From: SAR202 cluster bacterium bin87
GTDB taxonomy: Bacteria; Chloroflexota; Dehalococcoidia; Lucifugimonadales; UBA3495
Length of the DNA stretch: 64,000 nucleotides
Reading direction: 5' to 3'
NCBI GenBank assembly: GCA_002238825.1
Contig: MPNC01000003.1
Coordinates: forward strand, 1 to 64,000
The notes under the pieces are model-generated. The model had not been told where the DNA came from. It saw nothing but the letters and a program-made list of their open reading frames with translations, and made no database searches. The first letter of the stretch is position 1, and each line of letters begins with the position of its first letter. Below, in pieces: positions 54,016-64,000 of this stretch. The position numbers and the translations under genes were made by a program.

Positions 54016-55808
54016 TCCCCATCAGCCCGTGATATTGCCACCAGAACAGGTCCGAAACACAAACGGCAGATCAACCACCACGCGTAATACGCTCCACCGG
54101 TATAGAAGTCCGCTGACGACATCAGCCCATGGCTTAGCCGGTCGCGTAATTTCAATCCGTGATCGTCGGTGAACAGCACCTTCATTTCTTTGACTACATC
54201 TGGCGACCCCAATATGTCTCCCAATTCGCTCTGGCTAAGAATGCCGCCCATCATGCGCACATCTTGAACGCGCATTTTGTCCATCGATGAAATTTCAATA
54301 CCATTGTTGGACAGGAGGCATCGCAGCCCGTTCTCAAACTGTGGCACCAGTTCGGACAATGCCTGCACCATATCGCCCCTGAGGCCGGCCAAGAGACCCC
54401 TAGCAAAAAGTTCCTCGTGCCCCGCCGGGACGAGCGGACTGTTACCAACGATCCTATCCACATCGCGGAATGTCGGTGCGTGCTCCAGAGCCAACTGTTC
54501 TATTGCCGGTTGAATAATCGCGTGCCCCCTGACATGAAGCTCAAGGCCCACGTTCCGAGCAGTATGCTCCCACAATTCCGCCCCATTATCATTTGGTTCC
54601 CCGATATTCATTGGCGTGTTATGAGCGATCGTTCTTCCGTCGCTATCGACGGTTACACCAGATGCCAAACGAATCAATGGGGTCTCTTCTAATCCTTCCG
54701 CTGTGGCTCGTTGGGCCTCATCAAAATCGATAGGTCGAACGATAGCGAATAATCGCAACAGGGCTTTTAGGAAATCGCACCCCGAAACGGCGGCTCTCGC
54801 GTTCTCTACTTGTTCGGTAACGTCTATTGGATTAGTCTCCAATACCTCCATCGAATCCGCGGCTTGCCGTTGTGCCGTCCTGAGCGAGGCATAAACTTCA
54901 TCCGCCTTTTCACGCATCCCTGGCGTTTCGCGGTAGGTCGTGTACGCCATCTGAAACCAATGTGAGGCCACCAAGCCCTCGCCCGCTTCCATATACATGG
55001 TGCCCTGTACTTCAAAACAATTCGCAATTCGGGCCTTCGCCAGTCGCTCGCCTTCAATATCTTTCAATCGATGATAACAAGCGCCAAGGTTTTCAAGATG
55101 CCGGCGTGTTTGCTCGAACCCGGATGAATCCAACGCAATCGTCGCGGCTTTGTCCGACAGGTCCGCCAAAGACTGGATGTCGCTAGAGCCATATTCCAAC
55201 AAGAGCGACACCAGTTTGACGGTCAAGAACAACGGGTCTCGTCCATCGAGTCGTAACACCGCATCTTCTATCTCGGCGACGATTGTGTCGCGCAGATCAC
55301 TTTTCCTCAATATCGTTGCCAGTCTTAGGGCACGTTCGAATCTTTCAGCACAAGGCGGCCATTTGTCGGGGTCGAATAAGTTCCTTGCGCTTTCTAAATA
55401 CGCAGGAATTGCGGTTTCGGCTGCCGTGTGGTTGTGATTCGCTTCCCATGCCACATCCAAAAGTCGCGCCCGCAACTCCGGGTCTTGGATTTGCATACCA
55501 ATCTCAAAAATCGTGTTCGCCGGTTCACCACGAAGGTCAGCCGGGACCATGGTCCTGTTATTTTCCCATTGAGCCATGGGCCTGAATGGTTCGGCTTTGT
55601 CTCCTGGATGGAACATTATGTCGGTGATGCACTCCAGTAGCGACCAAGCCCTGGAATAGACGGATTGGTCATCCCTCTCGCATTCTTGTGCGCGCTCGCG
55701 GAATGCCTTGCTGTATGAGTGGCATTCTCGCGACTCGCTGAACACGAGTGCGCCTTCAATCGGCAATTCCAGGAGTGCGTGATGCACTTCGATTATGTCG
55801 TTCAGCAT
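54012..55808 (-). CDS. DUF4209-domain protein (HEPN-like)
   Basis: A 598-residue soluble, mostly helical protein. The C-terminal part (about residues 440-580) fits DUF4209: VPAGHEELFARGLLAGLRGD, FENGLRCLLSNNGIE and LKLRDRLSHGLMSSADFYTG. RDRLSH is an Rx4H motif typical of HEPN-type helical domains, so it may act on RNA. The N-terminal 430 residues are TPR-like or otherwise helical and may be a sensor region. The next gene starts at its stop codon. No membrane segments. A strong hairpin lies about 85 bases upstream. Confidence 0.75.
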   Translation of the reverse strand: MLNDIIEVHHALLELPIEGALVFSESRECHSYSKAFRERAQECERDDQSVYSRAWSLLECITDIMFHPGDKAEPFRPMAQWENNRTMVPADLRGEPANTIFEIGMQIQDPELRARLLDVAWEANHNHTAAETAIPAYLESARNLFDPDKWPPCAERFERALRLATILRKSDLRDTIVAEIEDAVLRLDGRDPLFLTVKLVSLLLEYGSSDIQSLADLSDKAATIALDSSGFEQTRRHLENLGACYHRLKDIEGERLAKARIANCFEVQGTMYMEAGEGLVASHWFQMAYTTYRETPGMREKADEVYASLRTAQRQAADSMEVLETNPIDVTEQVENARAAVSGCDFLKALLRLFAIVRPIDFDEAQRATAEGLEETPLIRLASGVTVDSDGRTIAHNTPMNIGEPNDNGAELWEHTARNVGLELHVRGHAIIQPAIEQLALEHAPTFRDVDRIVGNSPLVPAGHEELFARGLLAGLRGDMVQALSELVPQFENGLRCLLSNNGIEISSMDKMRVQDVRMMGGILSQSELGDILGSPDVVKEMKVLFTDDHGLKLRDRLSHGLMSSADFYTGGAYYAWWLICRLCFGPVLVAISRADGE

Positions 55809-55891
55809 GGTTGGCGCTCCGTACGGTGGGCGACTTGATATCGCTAAACACGCTCAAAATTCGATGACATAATATCGAATTTCGTCTTGTG

Positions 55892-55932
55892 ACAGCGAAC
55901 GCCCCAACGCAAACGGCTGGGGCGTTCGCTGT
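55892..55932. repeat. 15-bp perfect hairpin
   Basis: ACAGCGAACGCCCCA (55892-55906) and TGGGGCGTTCGCTGT (55918-55932) pair with an 11-base loop. It lies between the DUF4209 gene start and the tRNA-like genes; role unknown. Confidence 0.7.
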
Positions 55933-56033
55933 GACACTCCTATCATTCGATGGGGAGTCCGACTCTGGATGGACGTTTTTGGGAATGAAGCGGGTTTGAC
56001 AGCGGTCCGGAGTCATCGCTTAGGGTTGGCGGT

Positions 56034-56103
56034 GTGGGTGTGTTGGTCAACGGGGGTCCTGATAAGCCTATCCGTCCGGGTTCAAATCCCGGCACCTACA
56101 CCA
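56034..56103 (+). tRNA. tRNA-like gene, possibly tRNA-Ile(GAT), degenerate
   Basis: Acceptor strands GTGGGTG (56034-56040) and CACCTAC (56093-56099) pair with one G-U, the T arm is perfect (CCGGG-TTCAAAT-CCCGG, 56076-56092), and an encoded CCA follows (56101-56103). CCTGATAAG (56059-56067) looks like the anticodon loop of tRNA-Ile(GAT), but its stem pairs poorly and the D arm is short; the body is only 67 bases. It may be a decayed or phage-type tRNA. Confidence 0.4.
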
Positions 56104-56190
56104 CCAGAGGAGGTGTCACCATGACTTGATGACAAAGAGCGGGGGCCAAGCGTGTCGCTTGCCGGCTAATCGCCCGGCCCCAACAGAACC

Positions 56191-56280
56191 GGAGGCATGA
56201 CCAGAGCGGTCTATTGGACCCGGCTTTCACCCGGGCGGGGTGTCGCAGCACCCCCGTGGGTTCGAATCCCACTGCCTCCA
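56191..56280 (+). tRNA. Class II-shaped tRNA with UUC-type anticodon
   Basis: Acceptor GGAGGCA (56191-56197) pairs perfectly with TGCCTCC (56273-56279), the T arm is GTGGG-TTCGAAT-CCCAC (56256-56272), the anticodon stem CCCGG / CCGGG encloses the loop CTTTCAC (anticodon TTC, reading Glu GAA), and a long variable arm has a six-pair stem (GGGGTG / CACCCC, around TCGCAG). A long variable arm belongs to Ser, Leu or Tyr tRNAs, not Glu. The D arm also resembles a serine-type tRNA. The CCA is not encoded (TCA follows). Confidence 0.5.
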
Positions 56281-56446
56281 TCACACCATCATCGTACCAC
56301 AGCCGGGACCACCGCATAATGGATGGAATCAGTATGGTTCTCACTTACAAAAACGGACAATTGACAGCCGACTGCGCCATTGCTCCCTTGGAAAAAAGGG
56401 GAGAGCCGGCGGGTCGGGGGATGACCGATAAAGGAGAACAGTCATC

Positions 56447-57520
56447 ATGGCCAGGGGCAGAGCGTCAATCACACCAAATGGCGAGATTTATTTCGAGGGC
56501 GAAGAACGCCCAAATACTCTACCGGATCGTGCGGGCACGCCACCTCCGCGTCGTGGGCAGACCAAGAAAGAACAGCAGGACATCATCGGCTTTTTCAAAT
56601 TTGAGGAACGGATACCCAACGAAGCCGCCGCGATTGCCTTTGTGGAAGAAGCTATTTGGGGCGACGACGGGCCATGGTGTCCTCGTTGCGGTGGCGACAA
56701 CGTGCGCCGCGTTCCCAGTGGCAAACCATCGAGCCACCATTGCCGCGACTGCAACCGGTTCTTCTCGGTCCGCGTCGGTACGACCATGGAGAGCACCAAC
56801 TTGCCGCTGCGTAAGTGGTTGCTGGCGATCCATCTAATGCTCACGGCGCGCAAGGGTATGAGTTCCGTCCAACTGTCGAAGCACCTAGAGATCATGCAGT
56901 CTACGGCATGGTTCTTGGAACAGCGCATCCGCGAGGAGATGGAGCAGGGAGACCCCGTATTTACCGGCATCGTGCAGGTGGATGAAACGTTCGTGGGTGG
57001 CAAGGAGAAGAACAAGCACGCTAACAAAAAATTGCATGGTCACTGGACGGATGGCAAGACGGCGGTGTTCGGGATACGCGAGGATGCTCCAGCTGGACTT
57101 GTCATCGCCTTCCCAATCAAAGACACCAGCCGGGACACTCTCCTCGATGCCGTGGCCGACCACGTGGAACAAGGGTCAATGGTTTTCACGGACGGCTATC
57201 CGGGTTACAACGGGTTGAGCGATATGGGCTACGAACATGGGAAGGTAAACCACAATATCGGTCAGTACGTAAATGGCTATGTCAGCACTAATGGGATTGA
57301 AAGCTTTTGGGCACTTGTCAAACGCGGCTACATCGGTATTTTTCATTTCGTGTCGCCAAAACATCTGCACCGATATATGGATGAGTTCACGTATCGTCAC
57401 AACGTCGGACCCGGCAATGGATTCCGCACCATGGCCGCGGTTCTGGTGCGAATGGTAGGACGACGGATCACTTACGAAGAGTTGATCGCGCCACCGAAAT
57501 GCGAGGACGGGCAGCAGTAG
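56447..57520 (+). CDS. IS1595-family transposase, intact
   Basis: A 357-residue transposase with AGGAGA upstream. An N-terminal zinc ribbon (WCPRCGGDN ... [12 protein letters not shown], about residues 77-105) precedes the DDE catalytic domain: Asp in [10 protein letters not shown] (about 186), Asp in FTDGYPGYN and the final Glu of [18 protein letters not shown] (about 285-302). IS1595 transposases have exactly this layout and length, so it is likely functional. Terminal repeats of the element were not found. It lies about 170 bases after the tRNA-like genes, a common insertion setting. Confidence 0.9.
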   Translation: MARGRASITPNGEIYFEGEERPNTLPDRAGTPPPRRGQTKKEQQDIIGFFKFEERIPNEAAAIAFVEEAIWGDDGPWCPRCGGDNVRRVPSGKPSSHHCRDCNRFFSVRVGTTMESTNLPLRKWLLAIHLMLTARKGMSSVQLSKHLEIMQSTAWFLEQRIREEMEQGDPVFTGIVQVDETFVGGKEKNKHANKKLHGHWTDGKTAVFGIREDAPAGLVIAFPIKDTSRDTLLDAVADHVEQGSMVFTDGYPGYNGLSDMGYEHGKVNHNIGQYVNGYVSTNGIESFWALVKRGYIGIFHFVSPKHLHRYMDEFTYRHNVGPGNGFRTMAAVLVRMVGRRITYEELIAPPKCEDGQQ

Positions 57521-57728
57521 GAACCGTTCGGCCCGCTCGTTGATCGCGAGTGGGCCGAAAATTTAGACCTCTCCGACATCACGGAGGGCCATTCACGGGT
57601 GTGGAACTGACATGGGATTAATTCCCAGATTTAACCCCGTATGTCTATTTTGGTGGCCTAGCATAGGCTACAACGGTCAAGCTGGCGATAGATCGCGATA
57701 ATAGGGTGTGCTTTGTAGGGGGTCTAAA
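57521..57728. other. Region downstream of the IS1595 transposase
   Basis: About 200 bases; likely includes the element's right end, but the repeat was not identified. Confidence 0.3.
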
Positions 57729-57902
57729 ATGGAATGGAATTCAGCAGCAACAGCATTCATATTGGGACTGAATCTGGGAGCAGTAGGGTGCGGTATAGCA
57801 TTCATCCTAGGCGAGTTATCGTCAGCCAACCCGCAAATACCGTGGGTACGCCGAGTACAACGACGGCTAACGAAATCCAGCCAACGCGCTTCTGATGCCT
57901 GA
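57729..57902 (+). CDS. Small membrane protein, uncertain
   Basis: A 57-residue frame from MEWNSAATAFILGLNLGAVG with one hydrophobic helix and a basic tail. It overlaps a more convincing minus-strand membrane protein (57802-57978), so at most one is likely real over that stretch. Confidence 0.3.
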   Translation: MEWNSAATAFILGLNLGAVGCGIAFILGELSSANPQIPWVRRVQRRLTKSSQRASDA

Positions 57903-57978
57903 ACCGGCGACTAGCGAAAATCCCACCGAAAATCATCACTATGCCTAGCGCGATTAACGTCCATCCTATGAAAAGCAT
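57802..57978 (-). CDS. Small two-helix membrane protein
   Basis: A 58-residue protein from MLFIGWTLIALGIVMIFGGI with two transmembrane helices separated by a basic loop (RRFRHQKR) and ending VPTVFAGWLTITRLG. The hairpin layout is common in small inner-membrane proteins. No good ribosome site was seen. Confidence 0.45.
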   Translation of the reverse strand: MLFIGWTLIALGIVMIFGGIFASRRFRHQKRVGWISLAVVVLGVPTVFAGWLTITRLG

Positions 57979-58073
57979 GGCGGATTGTATCACGCCTGGT
58001 TATCGACGTTGTCGCAAATGGACAATCTCAAGGCCCATTCCAGTCTACCGCCTTCGATCGAATGGTCGCCTTA

Positions 58074-58161
58074 GCGGATCGTAATCTCCCGGAGTCAGAG
58101 ACGATCATCGGCCCGGATGGGAACATGTCAATACGTCTCTGACTCGGAGATTACGATCCGC
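58074..58161. repeat. Large near-perfect hairpin, ~28 bp arms
   Basis: Left arm 58074-58103 begins GCGGATCGTAATCTCC; right arm 58134-58161 ends GGAGATTACGATCCGC. Apart from two extra bases in the left arm the arms are reverse complements, with a 30-base loop. No open frame uses it. Confidence 0.75.
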
Positions 58162-58360
58162 CTATGGTCCGGCGACGCTAATGGTTGTTTCCGCGGCGGA
58201 GGTTACGGTTCGGCTGCGTGCGCATTACGGGCTGGATAGGCCCCCGGTAGGACCCTTCCGCCACGCACGGTGGCCGCGACGATGTTCATGCCTGGTCTGC
58301 CCGGTGATGTCAGTGATGACGTCGTTGCGATCGGCGTTGGTTTGGGTCACCGACTTATGT

Positions 58361-59482
58361 CTATGCTGGCGTTGCGTGACTAAGCGACGGGACCAATCGG
58401 TCGTGATCGTGCGGGTCACCGTCGACTGCCGGCGTTTGGACTTTGACATCGGCTGCATCCAAGGCCGCTTCACGGAAAAGCCGCCTCAACTCCTGTATTT
58501 CGGTGAACAGCTCTTCACGCTCCTTGGACACAGCAAGGATCTGAGCTTCGGCTGCTTCGGCACGCACGATGGCTTCATCGCGCTGCTCTTCCAACTGGCG
58601 GGCCGGGTCTTCCGACTGCAAGAAACGAGGTCGACCGTTTGGATTACCATTCAGAAGTTGACGACGGAGTTCTTCAACCTCAGATTCCAGCTCCTTGACC
58701 CGGTTGGCGAGATCTCGCTTGGTCGAATCCCGTTGTCGGCGTTTGTCGGACGCAGCCGACAGTTTCTCCCGAGCCAATAGCCAGGCTGTATCGAAATCGA
58801 GCGCGTCGCTGAACACTTCTCCTCCTAACCCCGCTGCCTTCACATCGGTCATCCGTCGGTACGCTGTTCCAAACTTCAATTTTCGATTGATGACCAAGTC
58901 GGCCAGCCCGAATGAACAGATTTCTTTGGCCTTCTCGATATAGCTTTCGCTCACTCCTGCGAGGCGTGCCAGCTGGTGGGCGGTTTTGGGGTGCAGTTCA
59001 GCCGTCAAAAAATCCGCAATTATTGAGGATTTATGGGGACGACCCCGCGTAGTCCACGGATAAATGTGGGTCACGATGACGGCCCGGGTTCCCTTGTCGA
59101 GATGGAGTTTATGCAGAACCCGCATGCACATGAAGGCGATAGGGTCGTCACCTGAGTATGTGATGTACTTGATGGGCAACCCAAGTCCCCTGGCGGCTCT
59201 GTACAGGTCTGGGTCCCCCAGTACCTGGCCGTCGAACAGGAAGACTTCCACGGGCCCGCCCGAGATTTGCATGGTTTCGGAAAGTTGCTGGAACTGTTCG
59301 ATTGAACGCTTGCCAAACAATCCGCTGCACGGGTGGGCAGGCAGCGGTTGTTCCCGAGCCGCGGACGAGGGGATGGGGGGTTCGTCGTGCGGCACCGGCT
59401 TTTCCGTGTCAAAGAGTTCTAGCCCTAACGGTTCCTGATGGCTTTCGTCGGCTGCGGTGTCCTGGTTTTGACTCATCATCAC
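58361..59482 (-). CDS. ParB-like protein with C-terminal coiled coil
   Basis: A 373-residue protein. Residues about 75-145 (VEVFLFDGQVLGDPDLYRAA, GLPIKYITYSGDDPIAFMCM, LHKLHLDKGTRAV) match the ParB/Srx-type N-terminal domain. A helix-turn-helix region follows (LARLAGVSESYIEKAKEICS), and residues about 235-340 form a coiled coil. Relatives serve as partition or transcriptional regulators of mobile elements. The acidic N-terminus and Ser/Pro end are poorly conserved. It has no ParA partner in the window. Confidence 0.7.
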   Translation of the reverse strand: MMMSQNQDTAADESHQEPLGLELFDTEKPVPHDEPPIPSSAAREQPLPAHPCSGLFGKRSIEQFQQLSETMQISGGPVEVFLFDGQVLGDPDLYRAARGLGLPIKYITYSGDDPIAFMCMRVLHKLHLDKGTRAVIVTHIYPWTTRGRPHKSSIIADFLTAELHPKTAHQLARLAGVSESYIEKAKEICSFGLADLVINRKLKFGTAYRRMTDVKAAGLGGEVFSDALDFDTAWLLAREKLSAASDKRRQRDSTKRDLANRVKELESEVEELRRQLLNGNPNGRPRFLQSEDPARQLEEQRDEAIVRAEAAEAQILAVSKEREELFTEIQELRRLFREAALDAADVKVQTPAVDGDPHDHDRLVPSLSHATPA

Positions 59483-59921
59483 ACTCGTCCTGTCGTTTGC
59501 GACGCTTCGACCAACGCCACAAGAATTTCGGAAGGCCTAATGGCCGGTGGTCTGGGGACAGTGTGAAGGCAACCTCGGTTTCGCCGTTTTGCGGAAAATC
59601 CCTCCCGCCTCACCACGGGTTAGCCGCGGGGCAGCTTGGTCAAAAACTCAGTTTGATTGTTGGCCCAATGCCGTGGATTGCCAGCGAATATCAGGAGCGT
59701 TTGCAGCGGGTTCTCGGGCCTCTTGGCCGGGACGGACTCAAGGTCTATCCGGAGCTGGAACCAAAGTGTTCTTGGAACGCATTGACGGCTCCGAGTCGCC
59801 ACGCATTCGTCGCGTCAGCGATCGGGCGTGGCGCCATAGGCGATTCCAGAGTGACGGCCGCCGCGTTTGTGGTAATAGCAAGGATGCGATTTCGCTACTC
59901 GACCGGTCAGAGTGGGCGGGA
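59483..59921. other. Intergenic region
   Basis: About 440 bases without a recognisable gene; plus-strand open frames here are antisense to the HEPN relic and look non-coding. Confidence 0.35.
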
Positions 59922-60281
59922 CTACTTCTGGTCCAGCAGAGGTATCGGCTTGTCCAGCAGGGCCTCGATGTCGTCCAATCTTTCGGCGACCTCGAAAGCC
60001 TGCATCACGTTTTCATAGAAGTTCTCCTACAGCAGGATGGCGCTTCCGAACAGCCAGCGGATGTCTCCGTGGCCGGTCTCAGACCTGAGTCGGCTGACCG
60101 TAAGGAGGTGGATGTGGTGCCGGCTGTGTTTCCAGCCGCGCTGTTCTGCGACAGCGTTGAGGATTTGAACAGTGGCGCCCCAGCCCTTCTCGGACGTTTG
60201 GGCCAGATCGCGGTCGGCGAGTTCGCGCCTGGCCTACACGATGAAATGCTGACTGGCTTGCCGATACTGCTGGGTGATCAC
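59922..60281 (-). pseudogene. HEPN-type small protein with two in-frame TAG codons
   Basis: From a GTG at 60281 one frame reads VITQQYRQASQHFIV, TAG (60234-60236), ARRELADRDLAQTSEKGWGA, ... GDIRWLFGSAILL, TAG (60027-60029), ENFYENVMQAFEVAERLDDI to a stop at 59922. The pieces fit the PaREP1/HEPN-like small family (xARRELAxxDLxQASEKGWGA ... NFYEN), usually about 120-150 residues, with CAG or CAC expected at both TAGs. Two stops and no alternative frame make it a pseudogene unless TAG is suppressed. Confidence 0.6.
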
Positions 60282-60578
60282 TTGGGGCTGCTCCTGCTGC
60301 TCCGCAGGTTAGCGTCTCAAACTTTGCTGGGCAACGTTGCCGGCGCGGCGTTCATGATGATGCTGGAATGGCCGTGGCGAAATCGCCTCAATAGTAGGAT
60401 GAAGCCATTGACGTAGGTAAAAGCATCAATCCGGTTTCAGCCGATGACCCGGCCCGGGCGAAACTCGGCGCGCGCAACAGGGGAGGGGCGGACGCTACGG
60501 GCCAAACGCAGCGGTCGGCGCCGACCTGCCACGACATAAGGGCGGCGGTGACCTGCGCTCGTCGGTGGCCGGTGGACA
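60282..60578. other. Intergenic region
   Basis: About 300 bases; no gene or RNA recognised. Confidence 0.35.
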
Positions 60579-62390
<1,812 letters not shown>

Positions 62391-62418
62391 GATGTACTCG
62401 ATCGTTGGAGGATGTTTT

Positions 62419-62453
62419 GAGGCTGGCGGCGTGCATGCACGCCAGCCAGCCTC
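62419..62453. repeat. Hairpin between the nuclease and helicase genes
   Basis: GAGGCTGGCGGCGTGC (62419-62434) pairs with 62437-62453 except one bulged base, around a two-base loop. With no T-run on the minus strand it is more likely an RNA-stability or attenuation element than a terminator. Confidence 0.5.
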
Positions 62454-62459
62454 AGCGTT

Positions 62460-63392
62460 CTAGCTGAATGGGTAAGCGTCGTCGAAGCCGTCGTCAACGA
62501 CGACCTCAACCAACGGGTCCGGTTCGATGACGGGAGGATGGTCGTCGTCGCAGTCGCCGGGGACGCCGGGGACATCGGCAACCGGATCTGCGGTGGGAGC
62601 AGCGTCGTCGCGCCCGGTCTTCGACACGGACACATCGTTGTGGGGCGCGAGCGTTTCCGAATCGGGGACGTTGATGTGCATCGTCCCGTAGTTGTAGATT
62701 ACGAACTTGTACATGGCGGAGACGGGAGCGTCGGCACGGGCGGGCAATGCGGGATTGTTCGAGAGCGCCAGCAGGTCGGCGGACATGGTGGAATCGTCGG
62801 AGCCTTTTTCCGCCGCCTCGCGCGATAGCCACTCTGCCGGCGGTTTGCTCTGCAGCAGCGCCGCCGCCGCCGCCGCCATGTCGAGTTCATCGGGCGGGTT
62901 CCGATCGGGTTTGTCTTGGATGAACCGAAGCACTTGTTGCTCTTCGTTACCCGCTCCCCAAATTACGCTCACCCTGCTGTCCGCCGCGCATTTGGTGATT
63001 TCAGGATCCTCGACGTCCATGCTGGGCAGTACCAGGACGGCGTTTATCCACCATTCGGTACCTCCCAGGCGGGCTTTCAACGCGTCCCGTATCGCCATTG
63101 CGCCGGCTACTGCCTGATCCAGAGGCGAATCCTTCAGCATGGTTAAATTGCCGTTCGCTTCCCGTCGATAAAAGATGCCATCCTTCACCATATGATGACC
63201 GCCCTTAACCTCGACGGCGCCTCTCCACTCGCCGGGGATTTCGAGATACATGTCGATCTGCTTCCCCGCGCGTACGTCGTAGAAGAGATTGCCTTCCAGG
63301 TTGGTGGCGAGCAATGCGTCAAAGACGGCGATTTCTGCTTCGCGATCGCGTTCATTGCGCTGACTATCTGTGGGTTCCTTGATGGGCTTCAT
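62460..63392 (-). CDS. NERD-like PD-(D/E)XK nuclease
   Basis: A 310-residue protein starting MKPIKEPTDSQRNERDREAE, with GGAGG four bases before the ATG. The first 110 residues resemble a NERD-type nuclease: REAEIAVFDALL, then QIDMYLEIPGEWRGAVEVKGG (about 47-67), giving the Asp, Glu and Lys of a PD-(D/E)XK site. A helical middle region follows, and the last 60 residues are acidic and Pro-rich (DDDHPPVIEPDPLVEVVVDD). Its product probably cuts DNA together with the helicase encoded next; this is inferred from adjacency and family. Confidence 0.7.
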   Translation of the reverse strand: MKPIKEPTDSQRNERDREAEIAVFDALLATNLEGNLFYDVRAGKQIDMYLEIPGEWRGAVEVKGGHHMVKDGIFYRREANGNLTMLKDSPLDQAVAGAMAIRDALKARLGGTEWWINAVLVLPSMDVEDPEITKCAADSRVSVIWGAGNEEQQVLRFIQDKPDRNPPDELDMAAAAAALLQSKPPAEWLSREAAEKGSDDSTMSADLLALSNNPALPARADAPVSAMYKFVIYNYGTMHINVPDSETLAPHNDVSVSKTGRDDAAPTADPVADVPGVPGDCDDDHPPVIEPDPLVEVVVDDGFDDAYPFS

Positions 63393-63934
63393 TGTGCCTC
63401 CAGTTGATTGTGTGAATCCGTAAGCAGGGCGCTTAGCAGGCCGCCGCCGCCGGAAACCAAAAGAACGGCGGGGCGGTCGCAAAAACATCGCGACGAGGTG
63501 GCGCGTTCCCGATCTCAGGTCAATTTGGGATGCTCGCAATCGAAGCCTGGTCCAACGCGTGAGTGGTGGATTGGCTACCCATGTGCGACGAGAACGACTG
63601 ACCGCGTTCGAAGTCGACGACCGCCGGGCGACGCCCATATCCAGGCTGATTGTTGGGGTTCAAATTTGCCGCCCATGCACCGGCGTTTGAGATGTTCTTC
63701 CCGAGGTGACAGAGGCAGGCGTACCCATCTAAAGATGCATATTTCGCGTGATCCAGCGAACCGACAGCCGCTATTGGAAGCTCGCGGGGTCGGGTGTGGG
63801 TGTAGCAAGCGGTCTACGCCCAATTCAGTTCCACGTTGGAGGTCCAGCGGGAACTGATTGTATTCGCCCCGCGCTCGTTCAGAGCCTGTAGTCCAAAAGC
63901 TGAGCAGGCAATCTTGGGAACGTTGCGGGCTCTT
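63393..63934. other. Upstream region of the nuclease gene
   Basis: About 540 bases with several overlapping open frames that lack recognisable families. It should hold the promoter of the nuclease-helicase operon. Confidence 0.35.
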
Positions 63935-64000
63935 TCAAGCCATCAAGTCGGGGTGCTTTCCCAGAATATCCGATGGGTCGTTACCCATCAGGCCAGCGAT
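63935..64000 (-). CDS. Possible partial gene entering the window (C-terminal 21 residues)
   Basis: The minus strand from the window edge reads IAGLMGNDPSDILGKHPDLM and a stop at 63935. Composition is plausible but too short to assign. Confidence 0.25.
   Translation of the reverse strand: MAGLMGNDPSDILGKHPDLMA

Noticed and set aside
58074-58161. Retron or integron attC site
   Set aside because: No reverse transcriptase or integron integrase is nearby and the attC core sequences are absent.
26667-60236. Reassignment of TAG or TGA to an amino acid
   Set aside because: TAG ends the EcsC and response-regulator genes normally and all three stops interrupt genes, so ordinary decay or errors explain it better.
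59547-60416. 289-codon plus-strand ORF
   Set aside because: It is antisense to a HEPN-type coding remnant and has no recognisable features.

Overview
The window is GC-rich bacterial DNA. Two amidohydrolase-2 proteins, a D-aminoacylase-type amidohydrolase, a DUF35/thiolase pair, many TPR proteins and many decayed insertion sequences suggest a Chloroflexota lineage of the Dehalococcoidia/SAR202 kind. This is an inference from gene content; no rRNA or marker gene is present. Coding density is low. Many genes are broken by frameshifts or single in-frame stops, so this looks like a decaying, mobile-element-rich part of a chromosome (or an uneven assembly).

Layout. 0.06-6.9 kb: a minus-strand operon built on a TerY-type vWA / PP2C phosphatase / protein kinase triad. 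Its kinase is fused to zinc ribbons and an ADP-ribosylglycohydrolase domain, and the triad is bracketed by a two-domain Nudix protein and a Nudix-zinc-ribbon protein. Two membrane proteins follow. 7.4-9.4 kb: broken HEAT-repeat genes. 9.5-11.1 kb: DUF35 and thiolase pair. 11.4-12.0 kb: transposase remnant. 12.8-14.8 kb: amidohydrolase carrying an internal Rieske domain. 15.0-16.3 kb: dead IS630 element. 16.4-19.0 kb: two amidohydrolase-2 proteins. 19.2-19.6 kb: transposase scrap. 19.9-25.0 kb: a TPR protein, then a TPR-tyrosine-phosphatase fusion. 25.9-27.5 kb: AbiE toxin-antitoxin pair. 28-30.6 kb: membrane proteins (coiled coil, DUF445, EcsC). 31-33 kb: nadB stub and TPR lipoprotein. 33.5-37 kb: small genes and broken PD-(D/E)XK nucleases. 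37.2-38.8 kb: exported Calx-beta-type protein. 39-46.9 kb: broken substrate-binding protein, HsdR-like relic, IS630 relic, secreted protein and an intact NarL-type two-component system whose 5' region is duplicated in inverted orientation at 39.2-39.75 kb. 48-57.5 kb: IS110 relic, HEPN-like and small genes, a structured-RNA candidate, two tRNA-like genes and an intact IS1595 transposase. 58.3-63.4 kb: ParB-like protein, HEPN-type relic, UvrD-family helicase and NERD-like nuclease.

How the genes fit together. The strongest candidate system is the 1.4-6.9 kb operon. A kinase, a phosphatase and a vWA scaffold are co-encoded with three Nudix domains and an ADP-ribosylglycohydrolase, so phosphorylation signalling is linked to ADP-ribose or nucleotide-derivative turnover. 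A second theme is defence: AbiE, the NERD nuclease plus UvrD helicase, several Rx4H (HEPN-like) proteins, and relics of HsdR-like and RecB/Cas4-like nucleases. Many of these are inactivated by single stop codons. No CRISPR array, rRNA gene or complete prophage was seen.
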